64,000 nucleotides of DNA from Paenibacillus humicus NBRC 102415 (GCF_004000905.1 NZ_BIMD01000016.1:31641-95640); one strand, 5' to 3'; positions 18,179 through 27,012 are shown, counted from the first letter of the stretch. Numbers and translations: made by a program. The notes: generated by a model not told the origin, from the sequence alone.

Positions 18179-19255
18179 ATGAAATTCGCATGGTTCAGCC
18201 TGGTCATGAATCTGCCCCACGCAATTACCGGGGAGCAGCTCACGCCCAAGCAGAAATTCGATCAAATCATCCGCCAGGCCGAGCTTGCCGAGACGCTCGG
18301 CTTCGAGGCTTACGGGGTCGGGGAAAGGCATGGCGCCCCGTTTCTCAGCTCTTCTCCGGCAGTGCTGCTCGCAGCTATCGCTGGCCGCACCCGCATCATC
18401 CGGCTGCTGACGACCGTATCCGTGCTCAGCGTGCTGGATCCCGTCCGCGTCGCCGAGGATTACGCCACAGTCGACCAGCTCAGCGGCGGCAGGCTGGAGC
18501 TGATCATCGGCAAGGGCAATGATCCCCGCCATTACCCGCTCTTCGGCGTTCCGCCGGAGGAACAGTGGGAGTCGCTCGCGGAGCGCTACGCGCTGCTGAA
18601 GAGGCTTTGGAGCGAGGAGGATGTCGTCTGGACGGGCAAGTATCGTCCGCCGCTGGACAGAGTGACGACACAGCCCCGGCCTTTCGGCGGCACGATTCCG
18701 ATCTGGCACGGGAGCGCCTCGAGCCCGCTGTCCACGGAGCTGGCCGCCCAGGCCGGCGAGCCGATCTTTTCGTCGAACTCCTTTCATCATCTGCAGAAGT
18801 ACAAGGATCTCATCGACCACTACCGGGAGCGCCTCGCGCATTACGGCCATCCCCCGGAGAAGGCTGTCGTCGGCGCCGGGGCGGGCAGCCTCTATCTCGC
18901 CGCCACGCAGGAAGAAGCCATCCGGCGCTACAAGCCTTATTACGAGCTGTTCAGCGGGACCGATTCCGCCAAGCACAACCAGTCTCCCTTCACCGGCCTC
19001 GAAGACAACATCCGGAATGGCCCGATTCTGGTCGGAAGCCCGGACAGCGTCATCGAGAAAATCCTCACCTATCAAAAAGCCTTCGGCAATCAGGTGCTCG
19101 GCCTCAGCGTCGACGGCTTGTCGGTGAGCGAGCAGCGCGAGCAGCTGCAATGGTTTGCCGCCGAAGTAGCCCCCATTCTCCGGAGGGAGGCTCCTTCCAC
19201 GGTGTGGGACACCCGGCCGGCTTCGTCCGCTGCCGGCCCGCTGTCAATTTATTAA
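18179..19255 (+). CDS. LLM-class flavin-dependent monooxygenase
   Basis: A 358-residue bacterial luciferase-like oxidoreductase. The family pattern is visible: FEAYGVGERHGAPF near residue 42, LLTTVSVLSVLDPVRVAEDYATVDQLSGGR near 80-108 and IPIWHGSASSP near 177. Such enzymes use reduced FMN and O2 to cleave C-S, C-N or similar bonds. GAGGAGATGCC precedes the ATG. In this operon it probably oxidises the imported compound. A reduced flavin supplier is not encoded in the operon. Confidence 0.88.
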   Translation: MKFAWFSLVMNLPHAITGEQLTPKQKFDQIIRQAELAETLGFEAYGVGERHGAPFLSSSPAVLLAAIAGRTRIIRLLTTVSVLSVLDPVRVAEDYATVDQLSGGRLELIIGKGNDPRHYPLFGVPPEEQWESLAERYALLKRLWSEEDVVWTGKYRPPLDRVTTQPRPFGGTIPIWHGSASSPLSTELAAQAGEPIFSSNSFHHLQKYKDLIDHYRERLAHYGHPPEKAVVGAGAGSLYLAATQEEAIRRYKPYYELFSGTDSAKHNQSPFTGLEDNIRNGPILVGSPDSVIEKILTYQKAFGNQVLGLSVDGLSVSEQREQLQWFAAEVAPILRREAPSTVWDTRPASSAAGPLSIY

Positions 19256-19305
19256 AATCCACCTTCGCCGGTTCGAGAAGCCCGCGACGAGGAGGTCCAT
19301 TCGAG

Positions 19306-20406
19306 ATGTGCGCTTACCCTTTGAGAAAACAATTGCAAGGCATTCCGGCCTTTCTGCCGGCGAAGCCGGCTTCCGAAGCCAATGGACAAGGAAGGCTTCC
19401 CGATGTTCGGCTCGCAGCCAACGAGAATACGCTCGGCTTCTCCCCGCTTGCTGCCGCAGCCATACAGGCTGCCGTTTCGCGACTTTACCTGTATCCGGAC
19501 AGCCAGGCCTCCAGCCTGAGAAGCAAGCTGGCCGCCAAGCTGCGGGTGGATCCAGGCCAGCTCGTATTCGGAAACGGCTCCTTCGAGCTGTTGTCTCTCG
19601 CCGCCTATACGTTCCTTGCTCCTGGCGAAGAAGCCCTCCTGCCCTCTCCTTCCTTCGGCTGGTACCGGGTCGCGACATTGGCAGCCGGAGGCATTCCCGT
19701 CACGGTGCCGCTGCGGAATCATGCCGTTGATCTCGATGAAATCGCACGAAGGATTTCCCCGACCACCGGCCTCGTCTGGCTGTGCAATCCCAACAATCCT
19801 ACCGGCTCTTACTTCACCGATTCGGAGCTCCGGCTCTTCCTCGACCGGGTTCCTCCCCATGTGTTCGTCGTGCTGGACGAAGCCTATCGGGAATTCGCGG
19901 AGCAGGAGGATTTTCCGGATACCGCAGCCCTTGTCGAGCGCTGCCCGAACGCGGCCGTTCTCCGGACATTCTCCAAAGCCTACGGACTTGCCGGCCTGCG
20001 CATCGGCTATGCGATAGCTGCGGCAGATACGGCGGCGGCGCTGAACCGGCTGAGGCTTCCTCCCAATCTGGGCATCCTGGCTGAAGCCGGGGCAGCGGCG
20101 AGTCTGGAGGACGAAGCCTTCCTGCAGTCGGTGCTGGACAACAACCGCATCGAAAAACAGCGTTATTACGAGACTTTCCAGCTTCTCGGGCTCTCTTACC
20201 TGCCAAGCGAAACGAACTTCGTCATGGTCGATCTCGGCCGCGACAGCGGTCCGGTATTTGAATGGCTGCTGCAGGAGGGCATTCTCGTACGGCCCGGACG
20301 CGACTTCGATATGCCGACCTGGCTGAGGATTACGATCGGGCGGCCGGAGGAGAACCGGGCGGTGCTGGCGAAGCTGGAGAAGGCGCTTCAGCCATCTGCG
20401 CCTTAA
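19306..20406 (+). CDS. HisC-like class I/II aminotransferase
   Basis: A 366-residue PLP-dependent aminotransferase of the histidinol-phosphate aminotransferase family. Substrate-arm LAANENTLGFSPLA near residue 37, NPNNPTGSY near 165, DEAYREF near 192, and the PLP lysine in TFSKAYGLAGLRIGY near 225. ATG 19306 has GAGGAGG ten bases upstream; the much longer open frame upstream overlaps the monooxygenase gene and is not coding. No other his genes are nearby, so an amino-acid transamination step linked to this operon is more likely than histidine synthesis. Its last part is duplicated at 25701-25803. Confidence 0.88.
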   Translation: MCAYPLRKQLQGIPAFLPAKPASEANGQGRLPDVRLAANENTLGFSPLAAAAIQAAVSRLYLYPDSQASSLRSKLAAKLRVDPGQLVFGNGSFELLSLAAYTFLAPGEEALLPSPSFGWYRVATLAAGGIPVTVPLRNHAVDLDEIARRISPTTGLVWLCNPNNPTGSYFTDSELRLFLDRVPPHVFVVLDEAYREFAEQEDFPDTAALVERCPNAAVLRTFSKAYGLAGLRIGYAIAAADTAAALNRLRLPPNLGILAEAGAAASLEDEAFLQSVLDNNRIEKQRYYETFQLLGLSYLPSETNFVMVDLGRDSGPVFEWLLQEGILVRPGRDFDMPTWLRITIGRPEENRAVLAKLEKALQPSAP

Positions 20407-20430
20407 AGGCCGGCAGTCGCGAGCATGCGC

Positions 20431-20477
20431 AAAAAAGCTCCCGGAGACGCTGATCCAGCGGCTCTCGGGAGCTTTTT
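20431..20477. terminator. Bidirectional terminator after hisC-like gene
   Basis: AAAAAAGCTCCCGGAG (20431-20446) and CTCTCGGGAGCTTTTT (20462-20477) form a strong stem with U runs on both strands. It serves the rightward operon and the convergent exporter gene. A near copy lies at 25828-25874. Confidence 0.85.
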
Positions 20478-20484
20478 CCATGAT

Positions 20485-22809
20485 TTATTCGATGCTTTTC
20501 AACGATTCGATCATATTGATTCGGGCTACCTTTCTCCGAAGCAGCAAGCTGGAGAGAGTAGTGAGCAAGAAGGCGAGGAAGGCGGATACCAGCATGACAA
20601 CCCGATTGAGTTGGTCCGGGATTTGCTGATGGGTGCTCGACAGCGCCTCTATGATGATGGAATACATGTAGCCGCTGATCGGCAGCGCTATCATGACCGC
20701 AAAGGTGGTGAGTATCATGTTCTCGGAGAAGATAAGCCGGTTTATATTCCTCTTTTGATAACCCAATACCTTCAGAGTAGCCAGCTCGCGATTTCGTTCG
20801 TAAATGTTGATGGAGGATATCGTGTAGATGGCGCCAAACGAAAGAATGACGGCGCTGATGATAAACAGGATGAAAATAAAGCTGTTTTGCTTCAGAATAA
20901 ATTGTGCCGATTCCTTCAAATCATCCTTGTCCGCGATTGTATCGACCTGACGGTCTTGTTCGAAGAACTGCCGGACGCCAGCCAAATCTGCGGCGCTGCC
21001 GGCTTTGACCAGCATGGAGGTTGGGTTGTAGTCGATGCCAAAGCTCTTGAGATACGCTATCGAGCAGAAGAACGACGGATTCGAATACTGATTGGATATT
21101 TGCGCAACCTTCATATCGACCGTTTTATTCGCAAGCGACGGATCGGTGAATTGAATCCGGATCGTATCCCCTATCGCGACCTTATAGTGATCCGCATACG
21201 ATTTGGGTACGAGCACGCCGCTGTCCACAAGCCTCATCGGACGGTCGTTCTCGTCGTAAAATTGAATAAGAGCGTTGTCCTTCTCCGTAACGGTCAACGT
21301 GGCGTTCTCATGATCATCGCCTTTGACGAATTTCACGGGAAAGGCGGACAGATCATAGCTGCTTTCAATTCCGGTCGGCAGCTCCGCCTTCTTTAACTCT
21401 GCTCCCCTCTTGTATTCGACCTTCAGATCATAGGCATTCACCTCTTCGATCTGGTCCGCCACCCTTTGCAAAGACGTTTGAGTCCCGAAAGCAGTGATCA
21501 ACAACACCGTGCTCACCACAACGCCGGCAGAGCTCGCAATCGCCTTCTGCTTATGGAGAAAGATGTTTCTCAAAATGAGCTTGTTGCTGTACGAAATGCG
21601 TCTCCAGATTCCCGGAAGCCGTTCAATGAGCAGCTTCTTCATCTTCTTCGGCGGTTTAGGCCTCATCGCCTGCGCTGCGTGTTCCCGCAGAATGCCTATG
21701 CCGCTCAAGTAACAAGCCAGCATGCCGAATGCGCTCGAGAAAAGGATAGGAAGAATGACCGAGAAGGAGGATAGGGAGAACTCAATGCTCGGCAGCGAGT
21801 AGGATCTGGCGTTCGACGCCTCGATCATGGGAATGAATAGGATCGCCGCAGCGGCGCAGCCGAGAATGGAGCCTATGATGCCGACGAGCACCGGGAACCC
21901 CATGTAATGAAGCATGATGCTGCTGTTCTTCACTCCCAACGCCTTCATAATGCCTACTTGGTTCCTTTGCGAATCAATGATTCGGGACATCGCGAGGAAG
22001 AGGATGATGGCTTCGATGATAAAGAAAACCAGGGGAATGACCTTGCTCATCAATTTGTTGTTGTGGACGGTTTGTTGGACCTGCGAATAATTGAATGTCC
22101 GTTCTTTGCTTATTTGGCTTACATAAGAAAGCTTTTGGGAATGAGCTTCAACGTTTTGGCCCAACCGGTCGATGCCGTACCCTTCTTCCGCATCGATCAA
22201 AACTTCATTATAGTAAAGGCTTCCGGCGATTCGGGGAACTCCAGCTTCGGCCACATAGGCGAATCCGGCCGTTTTATGGTCCTGGGTTTCGTTTTTTTTG
22301 GCATATTCCACATTTTCGCCCAGGCCGCTGATGGTGAATGCCATTTCCTCGTCATCGACGCTTACCTGTAGTTGATCCCCGACTCTGAATTGATGTTCCC
22401 TGGCATAATGGGAATCAAGCAGGATCTGATTCTTGCTGGACGGAATGCTGCCTTCGATCATCGTAGGCGTATTTATGCTGTTGCTGGCCGGAATCGAATG
22501 GATTTTCAAGGTCGCTTTCGTAGTGCCGAAAGTTTGCGCCGCATCGAAGCTGTAGCGTCCTTCGACCTTTTTTACCCCTTCGATTTCACCCAGCTCCGAC
22601 ATGTCCTGCTTGGAAATGTGGTCGTAGTAAACGTTCAAGTCGCTTAGATTATGCGCATGGAAGTATTCCTTCGTATAAGCGCTGAGATGATCGCTTAGCG
22701 CAACCAGCCCCGTGTAGAAAAAAGCGCCTATGGCAATAACCAGCACAAAGGCAAGAAATTGGCCGATCGATTGCTTGATATCCCTTAATAATTTTTTGAA
22801 TAAGTTCAT
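20485..22809 (-). CDS. FtsX-like ABC transporter permease (large, two-repeat type)
   Basis: A 774-residue membrane protein with the layout of two FtsX/MacB-type repeats: an N-terminal membrane segment (FLAFVLVIAIGAFFYTG), a large extracellular domain to about residue 250, three membrane segments, then a second extracellular domain and three C-terminal segments. The ELATLKVLGYQKRNI and QVGIMKALGVKNSSI motifs are typical for the cytoplasmic contact with the ATPase. The start ATG at 22809 overlaps the ATPase stop by one base. Likely exports lipid, peptide or antimicrobial compounds; the substrate is unknown. Confidence 0.88.
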   Translation of the reverse strand: MNLFKKLLRDIKQSIGQFLAFVLVIAIGAFFYTGLVALSDHLSAYTKEYFHAHNLSDLNVYYDHISKQDMSELGEIEGVKKVEGRYSFDAAQTFGTTKATLKIHSIPASNSINTPTMIEGSIPSSKNQILLDSHYAREHQFRVGDQLQVSVDDEEMAFTISGLGENVEYAKKNETQDHKTAGFAYVAEAGVPRIAGSLYYNEVLIDAEEGYGIDRLGQNVEAHSQKLSYVSQISKERTFNYSQVQQTVHNNKLMSKVIPLVFFIIEAIILFLAMSRIIDSQRNQVGIMKALGVKNSSIMLHYMGFPVLVGIIGSILGCAAAAILFIPMIEASNARSYSLPSIEFSLSSFSVILPILFSSAFGMLACYLSGIGILREHAAQAMRPKPPKKMKKLLIERLPGIWRRISYSNKLILRNIFLHKQKAIASSAGVVVSTVLLITAFGTQTSLQRVADQIEEVNAYDLKVEYKRGAELKKAELPTGIESSYDLSAFPVKFVKGDDHENATLTVTEKDNALIQFYDENDRPMRLVDSGVLVPKSYADHYKVAIGDTIRIQFTDPSLANKTVDMKVAQISNQYSNPSFFCSIAYLKSFGIDYNPTSMLVKAGSAADLAGVRQFFEQDRQVDTIADKDDLKESAQFILKQNSFIFILFIISAVILSFGAIYTISSINIYERNRELATLKVLGYQKRNINRLIFSENMILTTFAVMIALPISGYMYSIIIEALSSTHQQIPDQLNRVVMLVSAFLAFLLTTLSSLLLRRKVARINMIESLKSIE

Positions 22810-23513
22810 TACCACTCAATCCCTTCAACGCTTTGCTTGTGCTCGTTGACTGTTACGCTTTCGATTTTTCCGCTTTTTACCGTAATGACTTTATCCGCCA
22901 TCGGCGCAATCGCGGAGTTGTGCGTGACCAGCACAATACATTTTTTCGTTTCCGTGTTCAAATCCTGAAGAAGCTTCAAAACGGACTTGCCGGTCACATA
23001 ATCCAACGCGCCAGTGGGCTCATCGCAGAGCAACAGCAAAGGGTTCTTGGCAACGGCGCGCGCAATGGCCACTCGCTGCTGTTCTCCTCCGGAGAGCTGG
23101 GACGGGAAGTTTTTCATCCGGTTCTTCAACCCCACTTTCGTTAAGATCTCGTTGGCGTCCAGATGGTTTTTACATACTTCCGCGGCGAATTCAACGTTTT
23201 CCACAGCATTCAGATTGGGGATCAAGTTATAGAATTGAAAGACAAACCCTACCTTTTCGGCGCGATATCCCGTAAGCTCCTTCTCATTGAAGCCGGTAAT
23301 ATCCTTGCCGCCGACAGTCACCTTGCCCGAGGTAGCCGTATCCATGCCGCCAAGTATATTCAGAATCGTGCTTTTGCCGGCGCCGCTTGCACCCAGAACA
23401 ACGACGAATTCGCCCTCGTTGATGGAAAAGTCGACGCCGTTCAGCGCCTTGATCGGCACTTCGCCTATTTTGTATTCTTTCGTTACGTTTTCAAATTCGA
23501 TTAATGTTTTCAC
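22809..23513 (-). CDS. ABC transporter ATPase (LolD/MacB type)
   Basis: A 234-residue ATPase, partner of the FtsX-like permease. Walker [19 protein letters not shown] near residue 39, signature [15 protein letters not shown] near 140, Walker [13 protein letters not shown] and switch VTHN. The start is GTG 23513: GGGGAGAT at 23528-23521 is seven bases before it. The C-terminal tail is rich in charged residues. Its promoter is TTGACA-17-TATAGT on the minus strand (23639-23611), divergent from the GntR gene. Confidence 0.88.
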   Translation of the reverse strand: MKTLIEFENVTKEYKIGEVPIKALNGVDFSINEGEFVVVLGASGAGKSTILNILGGMDTATSGKVTVGGKDITGFNEKELTGYRAEKVGFVFQFYNLIPNLNAVENVEFAAEVCKNHLDANEILTKVGLKNRMKNFPSQLSGGEQQRVAIARAVAKNPLLLLCDEPTGALDYVTGKSVLKLLQDLNTETKKCIVLVTHNSAIAPMADKVITVKSGKIESVTVNEHKQSVEGIEW

Positions 23514-23581
23514 CGTTTCTATCTCCCCGTAATCGATTTGTCCTGCTTTTTGGTGCGCTCCCATTGGCAAATATGGGCTCA

Positions 23582-23639
23582 AGTGTGTTAGTATGTTACT
23601 CATGTAGCACACTATAATTCGAACGCTATCCATTGTCAA
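23582..23639 (-). promoter_or_regulatory. Promoter of exporter operon with overlapping dyad
   Basis: On the minus strand TTGACA (23639-23634), 17 bases, TATAGT (23616-23611). An interrupted dyad AGTGTGTTA (23582-23590) and TAGCACACT (23605-23613), eight of nine paired, covers the -10 and start region. It is a reasonable operator for the divergent YtrA-type GntR regulator, whose family binds AGTGT-type dyads, though the spacing here differs from the Bacillus YtrA site. Confidence 0.55.
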
Positions 23640-23693
23640 TAACTGGACCTCATGTAAAAAAAATCGCCCTGCTCTCTGCAGGACGATGGGATA

Positions 23694-23722
23694 TTGACAA
23701 ATTTTCGCATCTACGTTATGGT
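23694..23722 (+). promoter_or_regulatory. Promoter of the GntR-ABC operon
   Basis: TTGACA (23694-23699), 17-base spacer, TATGGT (23717-23722), about 45 bases before the regulator start. Confidence 0.6.
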
Positions 23723-23767
23723 TTCCTGCTAGATATGCAACAAACTACGATGCTGAGTGGTGAAGCA

Positions 23768-24136
23768 ATGAACGTCACTTTCGACGAAAAGCAGCCCATT
23801 TTCCAACAAGTCGCGGATATCATCGAGGACGATATTCTCAACGGAACTTACCGGGAGGACGAGCAGATTCTTTCCGTTGCTCAGTTTTCCCAGCTGTTCC
23901 AAATCAATCCGGCGACCGTTGTGAAGGGGATCGGCCTGCTCGTGAATGAAGGTATTTTGTATAAAAAAAGAGGGCTTGGCATGTATGTCTCCTCTGATGC
24001 CAAGCTGAAGATTCAGAAGCAGCGAAGAAATCGTTTCTATAAGGAGCTGCTGTCCAGTCTCATCTCTGAAGCCGACAAGCTCGAGCTGGCAACCGAGGAT
24101 ATCATCGAGATGATCAAACAGCTGAGGAAGGAATGA
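23768..24136 (+). CDS. GntR-family regulator, YtrA subfamily
   Basis: A 122-residue regulator: an N-terminal winged helix (PIFQQVADIIEDDILNGTYREDEQ, SVAQFSQLFQINPATVVKGI) followed by only a short helical tail, the layout of the YtrA subfamily. It has no effector-binding domain. ATG 23768 has a GGTG six bases upstream; another ATG six codons earlier is possible. It is cotranscribed with an ABC ATPase and permease, as in the Bacillus ytr operon, and probably represses both this operon and the divergent exporter. Cell-envelope stress is the usual trigger in this subfamily. Confidence 0.85.
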   Translation: MNVTFDEKQPIFQQVADIIEDDILNGTYREDEQILSVAQFSQLFQINPATVVKGIGLLVNEGILYKKRGLGMYVSSDAKLKIQKQRRNRFYKELLSSLISEADKLELATEDIIEMIKQLRKE

Positions 24137-24143
24137 AATCATT

Positions 24144-25013
24144 GTGAGCATCGTGCTGAGCTGCGAGAAATTAACCAAAACATATGGCCGAACCTACGCC
24201 TTGCGGGATCTGGATCTACAGCTGGAGGAAAACGTTATTTACGGTCTGCTCGGACGAAACGGCGCTGGCAAAACGACCTTGCTCAACCTCATAGCAGGCG
24301 GACTGTTCGCTACCGATGGCACCATTGAGGCAAGAGGAAAAAAGCTGGGCAAAGGAGCAATTCCGGAGGATTGCTGTTATGTGCGGGAGAATAGCAAGCT
24401 GTTTGGAGGAGCTCGATTGATGGAGATTTTGCAGTTTGCTGCAACTTTTCATCCTCATTGGGACTGGGCGTTCGCTCATAAGCTGCTTCAGACGTTTCGG
24501 CTCGATCCCGACAAAAAAATCAAGCAGCTGTCCAGAGGCGCGGAATCGCTCGTAGGAAACATCATCGGTCTGTCCAGCCGATCGGCGTTGACCCTATTCG
24601 ACGAACCGGTGCTTGGACTTGATGTGCTGATGCGCGAAAGGTTTTACAAGGAGCTGCTCGAGGATTACGCCAATCATCCCCGTACGATTTTGCTTTCTAC
24701 GCATTTGTTGGACGAAATCGCCCCGATCGCAGAGCGAGTTTACATCCTGGACGAGGGCTCTCTCCTGCTTCATGAAGAGATGAATCAGATAAGCATGGCA
24801 GCTTATTTGATTCGAGGCCATTCGGATGCCGTGGCTGCGTTTACGGAAGGGAAGCGGGTATTGCATACCGAATCCTACGGCCACGGGAAGCTGGCCGCCA
24901 TTTTCGAAAAGCTGGATGATGGGGACAGGCTGCAGGCGCGTCAACTAGACATTGCCCTGGAACAATTGACGCTTCAAAAGTTTTTCTCGTACTTGATCGA
25001 AGGAGGTCGCTGA
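24144..25013 (+). CDS. ABC transporter ATPase (YtrB-like)
   Basis: A 289-residue ATPase. Walker A GLLGRNGAGKTTLLNLIAG near residue 35, an atypical signature KQLSRGAESLVGNI instead of LSGGQ near 128, Walker B LTLFDEPVLGLDV and switch STHLLDE. The weak signature is common in YtrB-like ATPases. The start is GTG 24144, eight bases after the GntR stop. It pairs with the next membrane protein. Confidence 0.83.
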   Translation: MSIVLSCEKLTKTYGRTYALRDLDLQLEENVIYGLLGRNGAGKTTLLNLIAGGLFATDGTIEARGKKLGKGAIPEDCCYVRENSKLFGGARLMEILQFAATFHPHWDWAFAHKLLQTFRLDPDKKIKQLSRGAESLVGNIIGLSSRSALTLFDEPVLGLDVLMRERFYKELLEDYANHPRTILLSTHLLDEIAPIAERVYILDEGSLLLHEEMNQISMAAYLIRGHSDAVAAFTEGKRVLHTESYGHGKLAAIFEKLDDGDRLQARQLDIALEQLTLQKFFSYLIEGGR

Positions 25014-25014
25014 A

Positions 25015-25692
25015 TTGGGTTCATTGGCTGTTCATCTAAAGGCGACTTATTTGCAAGCGAGGATATGCATCTGGATGGTCGTTGTTTTCATCCTCCTTGG
25101 CAGGCTGGCGGAATACATGGTCGGTCTCTTTACAGACAGCAGCCAAAACTCCGTACTCTCGGACGGCAACCTGCTGCTGCTTATTTTGCTCCTTTTCGCC
25201 ATCGTACTTCCTCTTGGCTATTACAGTCGCATCGTACATATTGGCGCAAGCCGAAAACAATACTTCTGGGGGCTTCAATTCGTTTATGCCGTGTGGGCAG
25301 CGGCCCTCGCTTTATTCAATTGTATATGGCCTATGCTGGAGGCGAATGTGTTCCACAAAAACACCGTTGATCTTGTTGAAGCGTTTCATTGGAACGAGTT
25401 TGGCGTGGCGGGTTCTTTTCTCTACCAGACTGTTTTTTATTTGATGTCGATGGCGCTGCTGAGCATGCTGGTCTCCGGCTGCCGCCATTTTGCCGGCTGG
25501 CTGCTGTGGGCGCTGTTCATTGTGGCGATCCCGACCGGAACGGCGATTCCTGAGCTGCGCGCTCATGTGGTTTCTTTTTTTGAAGCCTTGCTTTTCAACC
25601 GCTCCCTGCTCGAGGGCGTCGGATTTAATCTGGTGCTTTACTTCGTTTTCGTCGCCGGCGGCTGGTTGTTCACCAGAAGAAGAACACACTGA
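25015..25692 (+). CDS. ABC transporter membrane subunit, six predicted segments
   Basis: A 225-residue hydrophobic protein with about six membrane segments (for example WMVVVFILLGRLAEYMVGLF, LLLLILLLFAIVLPLGYYS, GWLLWALFIVAIPTG, GFNLVLYFVFVAGGWLF). The start is TTG 25015 with GGAGG just upstream, two bases after the ATPase stop. It is the permease of the GntR-controlled transporter. Primary sequence resembles no well-known family strongly. Confidence 0.8.
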   Translation: MGSLAVHLKATYLQARICIWMVVVFILLGRLAEYMVGLFTDSSQNSVLSDGNLLLLILLLFAIVLPLGYYSRIVHIGASRKQYFWGLQFVYAVWAAALALFNCIWPMLEANVFHKNTVDLVEAFHWNEFGVAGSFLYQTVFYLMSMALLSMLVSGCRHFAGWLLWALFIVAIPTGTAIPELRAHVVSFFEALLFNRSLLEGVGFNLVLYFVFVAGGWLFTRRRTH

Positions 25693-25700
25693 TATTCGTG

Positions 25701-25803
25701 TCGCCCGGACATGGCTTCGAGAGGCCGACCTGGCTGAGGATGGGGCAGGCCGGAGAAGAACCGGGCGGTGCTGGCGAAGCCGCTTCAGCCATCCGCGCCT
25801 TAA
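25701..25803 (+). pseudogene. Duplicated 3' end of the hisC-like gene
   Basis: Bases 25701-25803 match the last part of the gene at 19306-20406 (for example GCCGACCTGGCTGAGGA and GAACCGGGCGGTGCTGGCGA) with small deletions that break the frame. The copy includes the stop region and continues into a copy of its terminator. Confidence 0.8.
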
Positions 25804-25827
25804 AGGCCGGCTGTCGCGAGCATGCGC

Positions 25828-25874
25828 AAAAAAGCTCCCGGAGACGCTGATTCAGCGGCTTTCGGGAGCTTTTT
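25828..25874. terminator. Second copy of the hisC-type terminator
   Basis: AAAAAAGCTCCCGGAG (25828-25843) pairs with CTTTCGGGAGCTTTTT (25859-25874). It is almost identical to 20431-20477. It would stop the rightward ABC operon and the leftward GIY-YIG gene. Confidence 0.8.
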
Positions 25875-25906
25875 GCATTCCATTCTCCAGCACTAGGAGG
25901 AATACC

Positions 25907-26293
25907 TTACCGCTTCGGCTTATTGTATCCTTTGTCGCCGTAAGGCTGCAGCTTTTCGATCCACAGCTCCAGAAGCGCATCCACTTCGGCCTGATAGCCT
26001 TTCAGCTCCTCGGGATCTCCGGCGTACTCTTCTCTCGGCTTGATCTGGTCCAGCTCCTCGAAGACAAAGCTCTCCGCTCCGTAAGCCTTCCAATCGCTCT
26101 TCAATTCATGCAGCGTGTTCATCCCCGTGCTCTTGAAAAAATCCAGCCGGTTCTTCGCTCCGGGCAGATCCATGCTGCCGCATACAAGCACTTTCCCGTT
26201 CTCCTTGTTCCTTATCTGATACACACCCATCGGGCGGAACGATTGCTTGTAGGAGGAGACGAGCTCCTTTTTGCTTTGCTTGTCCAGCGCCAT
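25907..26293 (-). CDS. GIY-YIG nuclease family protein
   Basis: A 128-residue single-domain protein. The GIY-YIG signature appears as GVYQIRNKENGKVLVCGS at about residues 23-40, followed by a helix with KNRLDFFKS and the late EELDQI segment that supplies the catalytic Glu in the family. AAGGAGG lies upstream of the ATG. It is 26 bases behind the neighbouring gene and probably in one operon. No partner domain shows a specific target; it may act in DNA repair or be a domesticated homing-type domain. Confidence 0.75.
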   Translation of the reverse strand: MALDKQSKKELVSSYKQSFRPMGVYQIRNKENGKVLVCGSMDLPGAKNRLDFFKSTGMNTLHELKSDWKAYGAESFVFEELDQIKPREEYAGDPEELKGYQAEVDALLELWIEKLQPYGDKGYNKPKR

Positions 26294-26319
26294 TCCTATC
26301 CCTCCTTTTCAGATTCCGA

Positions 26320-26799
26320 TCAATAGCCCATTTCCGCCAGAATGCGCGAAAGCGTGCGCAGCCGCTCTCCGATCAGCTCTCCATCATCGCTCAGCGCCTG
26401 GCTGAACAGCTTGATGTCCTCGTCGAGCTTGTCATTATCCGTACATACGGCTACCGTCATGGCGTCTCCCTGGAGGCCGATCCGGTCGATCACAGGGTTT
26501 GCCGGATCGTACAGCTTGGGATGCTGGTAGGCATCGCGGAAGTGAGCCATGCCGCTCGCAACGAGAATCGCCAGATCCAGCACTCGGTGCAGAGGGAGCT
26601 CTTCCGATTGCCTGGACCATTTCTCTCCCGTGTAGCGCCATACTTTGGCGGAAATGTCCACCTTTCCGCGATCATTCCATTGGGCGAGGCCGAGCGACAG
26701 GCCTTTCGCATCGGAATGGCCGGCCTGGCGTCCATCGACGTCGGCGTAATTCTCGACCGTTAGGACCGGTTTATGCTTAAGCGTAGTTGGAATTTTCAT
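26320..26799 (-). CDS. Hypothetical protein (DUF6530-like)
   Basis: A 159-residue soluble protein without signal peptide. Segments such as SDAKGLSLGLAQWNDRG, DISAKVWRYTGEKWSRQSEELPLHRVLDLA and SGMAHFRDAYQHPKLYD match my memory of the DUF6530 family in Bacillota. No catalytic motif is evident. An 8-bp tandem repeat lies about 40 bases upstream of its start. Function unknown. Confidence 0.65.
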   Translation of the reverse strand: MKIPTTLKHKPVLTVENYADVDGRQAGHSDAKGLSLGLAQWNDRGKVDISAKVWRYTGEKWSRQSEELPLHRVLDLAILVASGMAHFRDAYQHPKLYDPANPVIDRIGLQGDAMTVAVCTDNDKLDEDIKLFSQALSDDGELIGERLRTLSRILAEMGY

Positions 26800-26839
26800 T
26801 TGATATCCTCCAAAAAGAGAGATGGGATCGAAATGATTA

Positions 26840-26870
26840 TTTACTAATTTACTAAATTACTAATTTACTG
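26840..26870. repeat. 8-bp tandem repeat upstream of the DUF6530-like gene
   Basis: TTTACTAA, TTTACTAA, ATTACTAA and a partial TTTACTG lie head to tail. The position, about 40 bases before the start at 26799, suggests promoter or operator DNA. Apart from this and the terminator at 27013-27053, no gene is seen in 26800-27137. Confidence 0.7.
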
Positions 26871-27012
26871 TTCAACTCATCATATCGTCACAAGCATCTC
26901 CCGTCAAGGGACGATCTGTCCCTATCCCTTCGAATGCCTTCGTTCCCGGAGCTTTTCTTTCCCGGTTGGCTGCAGCCGGCCAATACCGGTCTCGCAAGCG
27001 GACATAGGGAAA

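Noticed and set aside
17777..19150. 457-codon leftward frame across the GNAT and monooxygenase genes
   Set aside because: Shadow of two well-supported genes, repetitive charged composition, no ribosome site.
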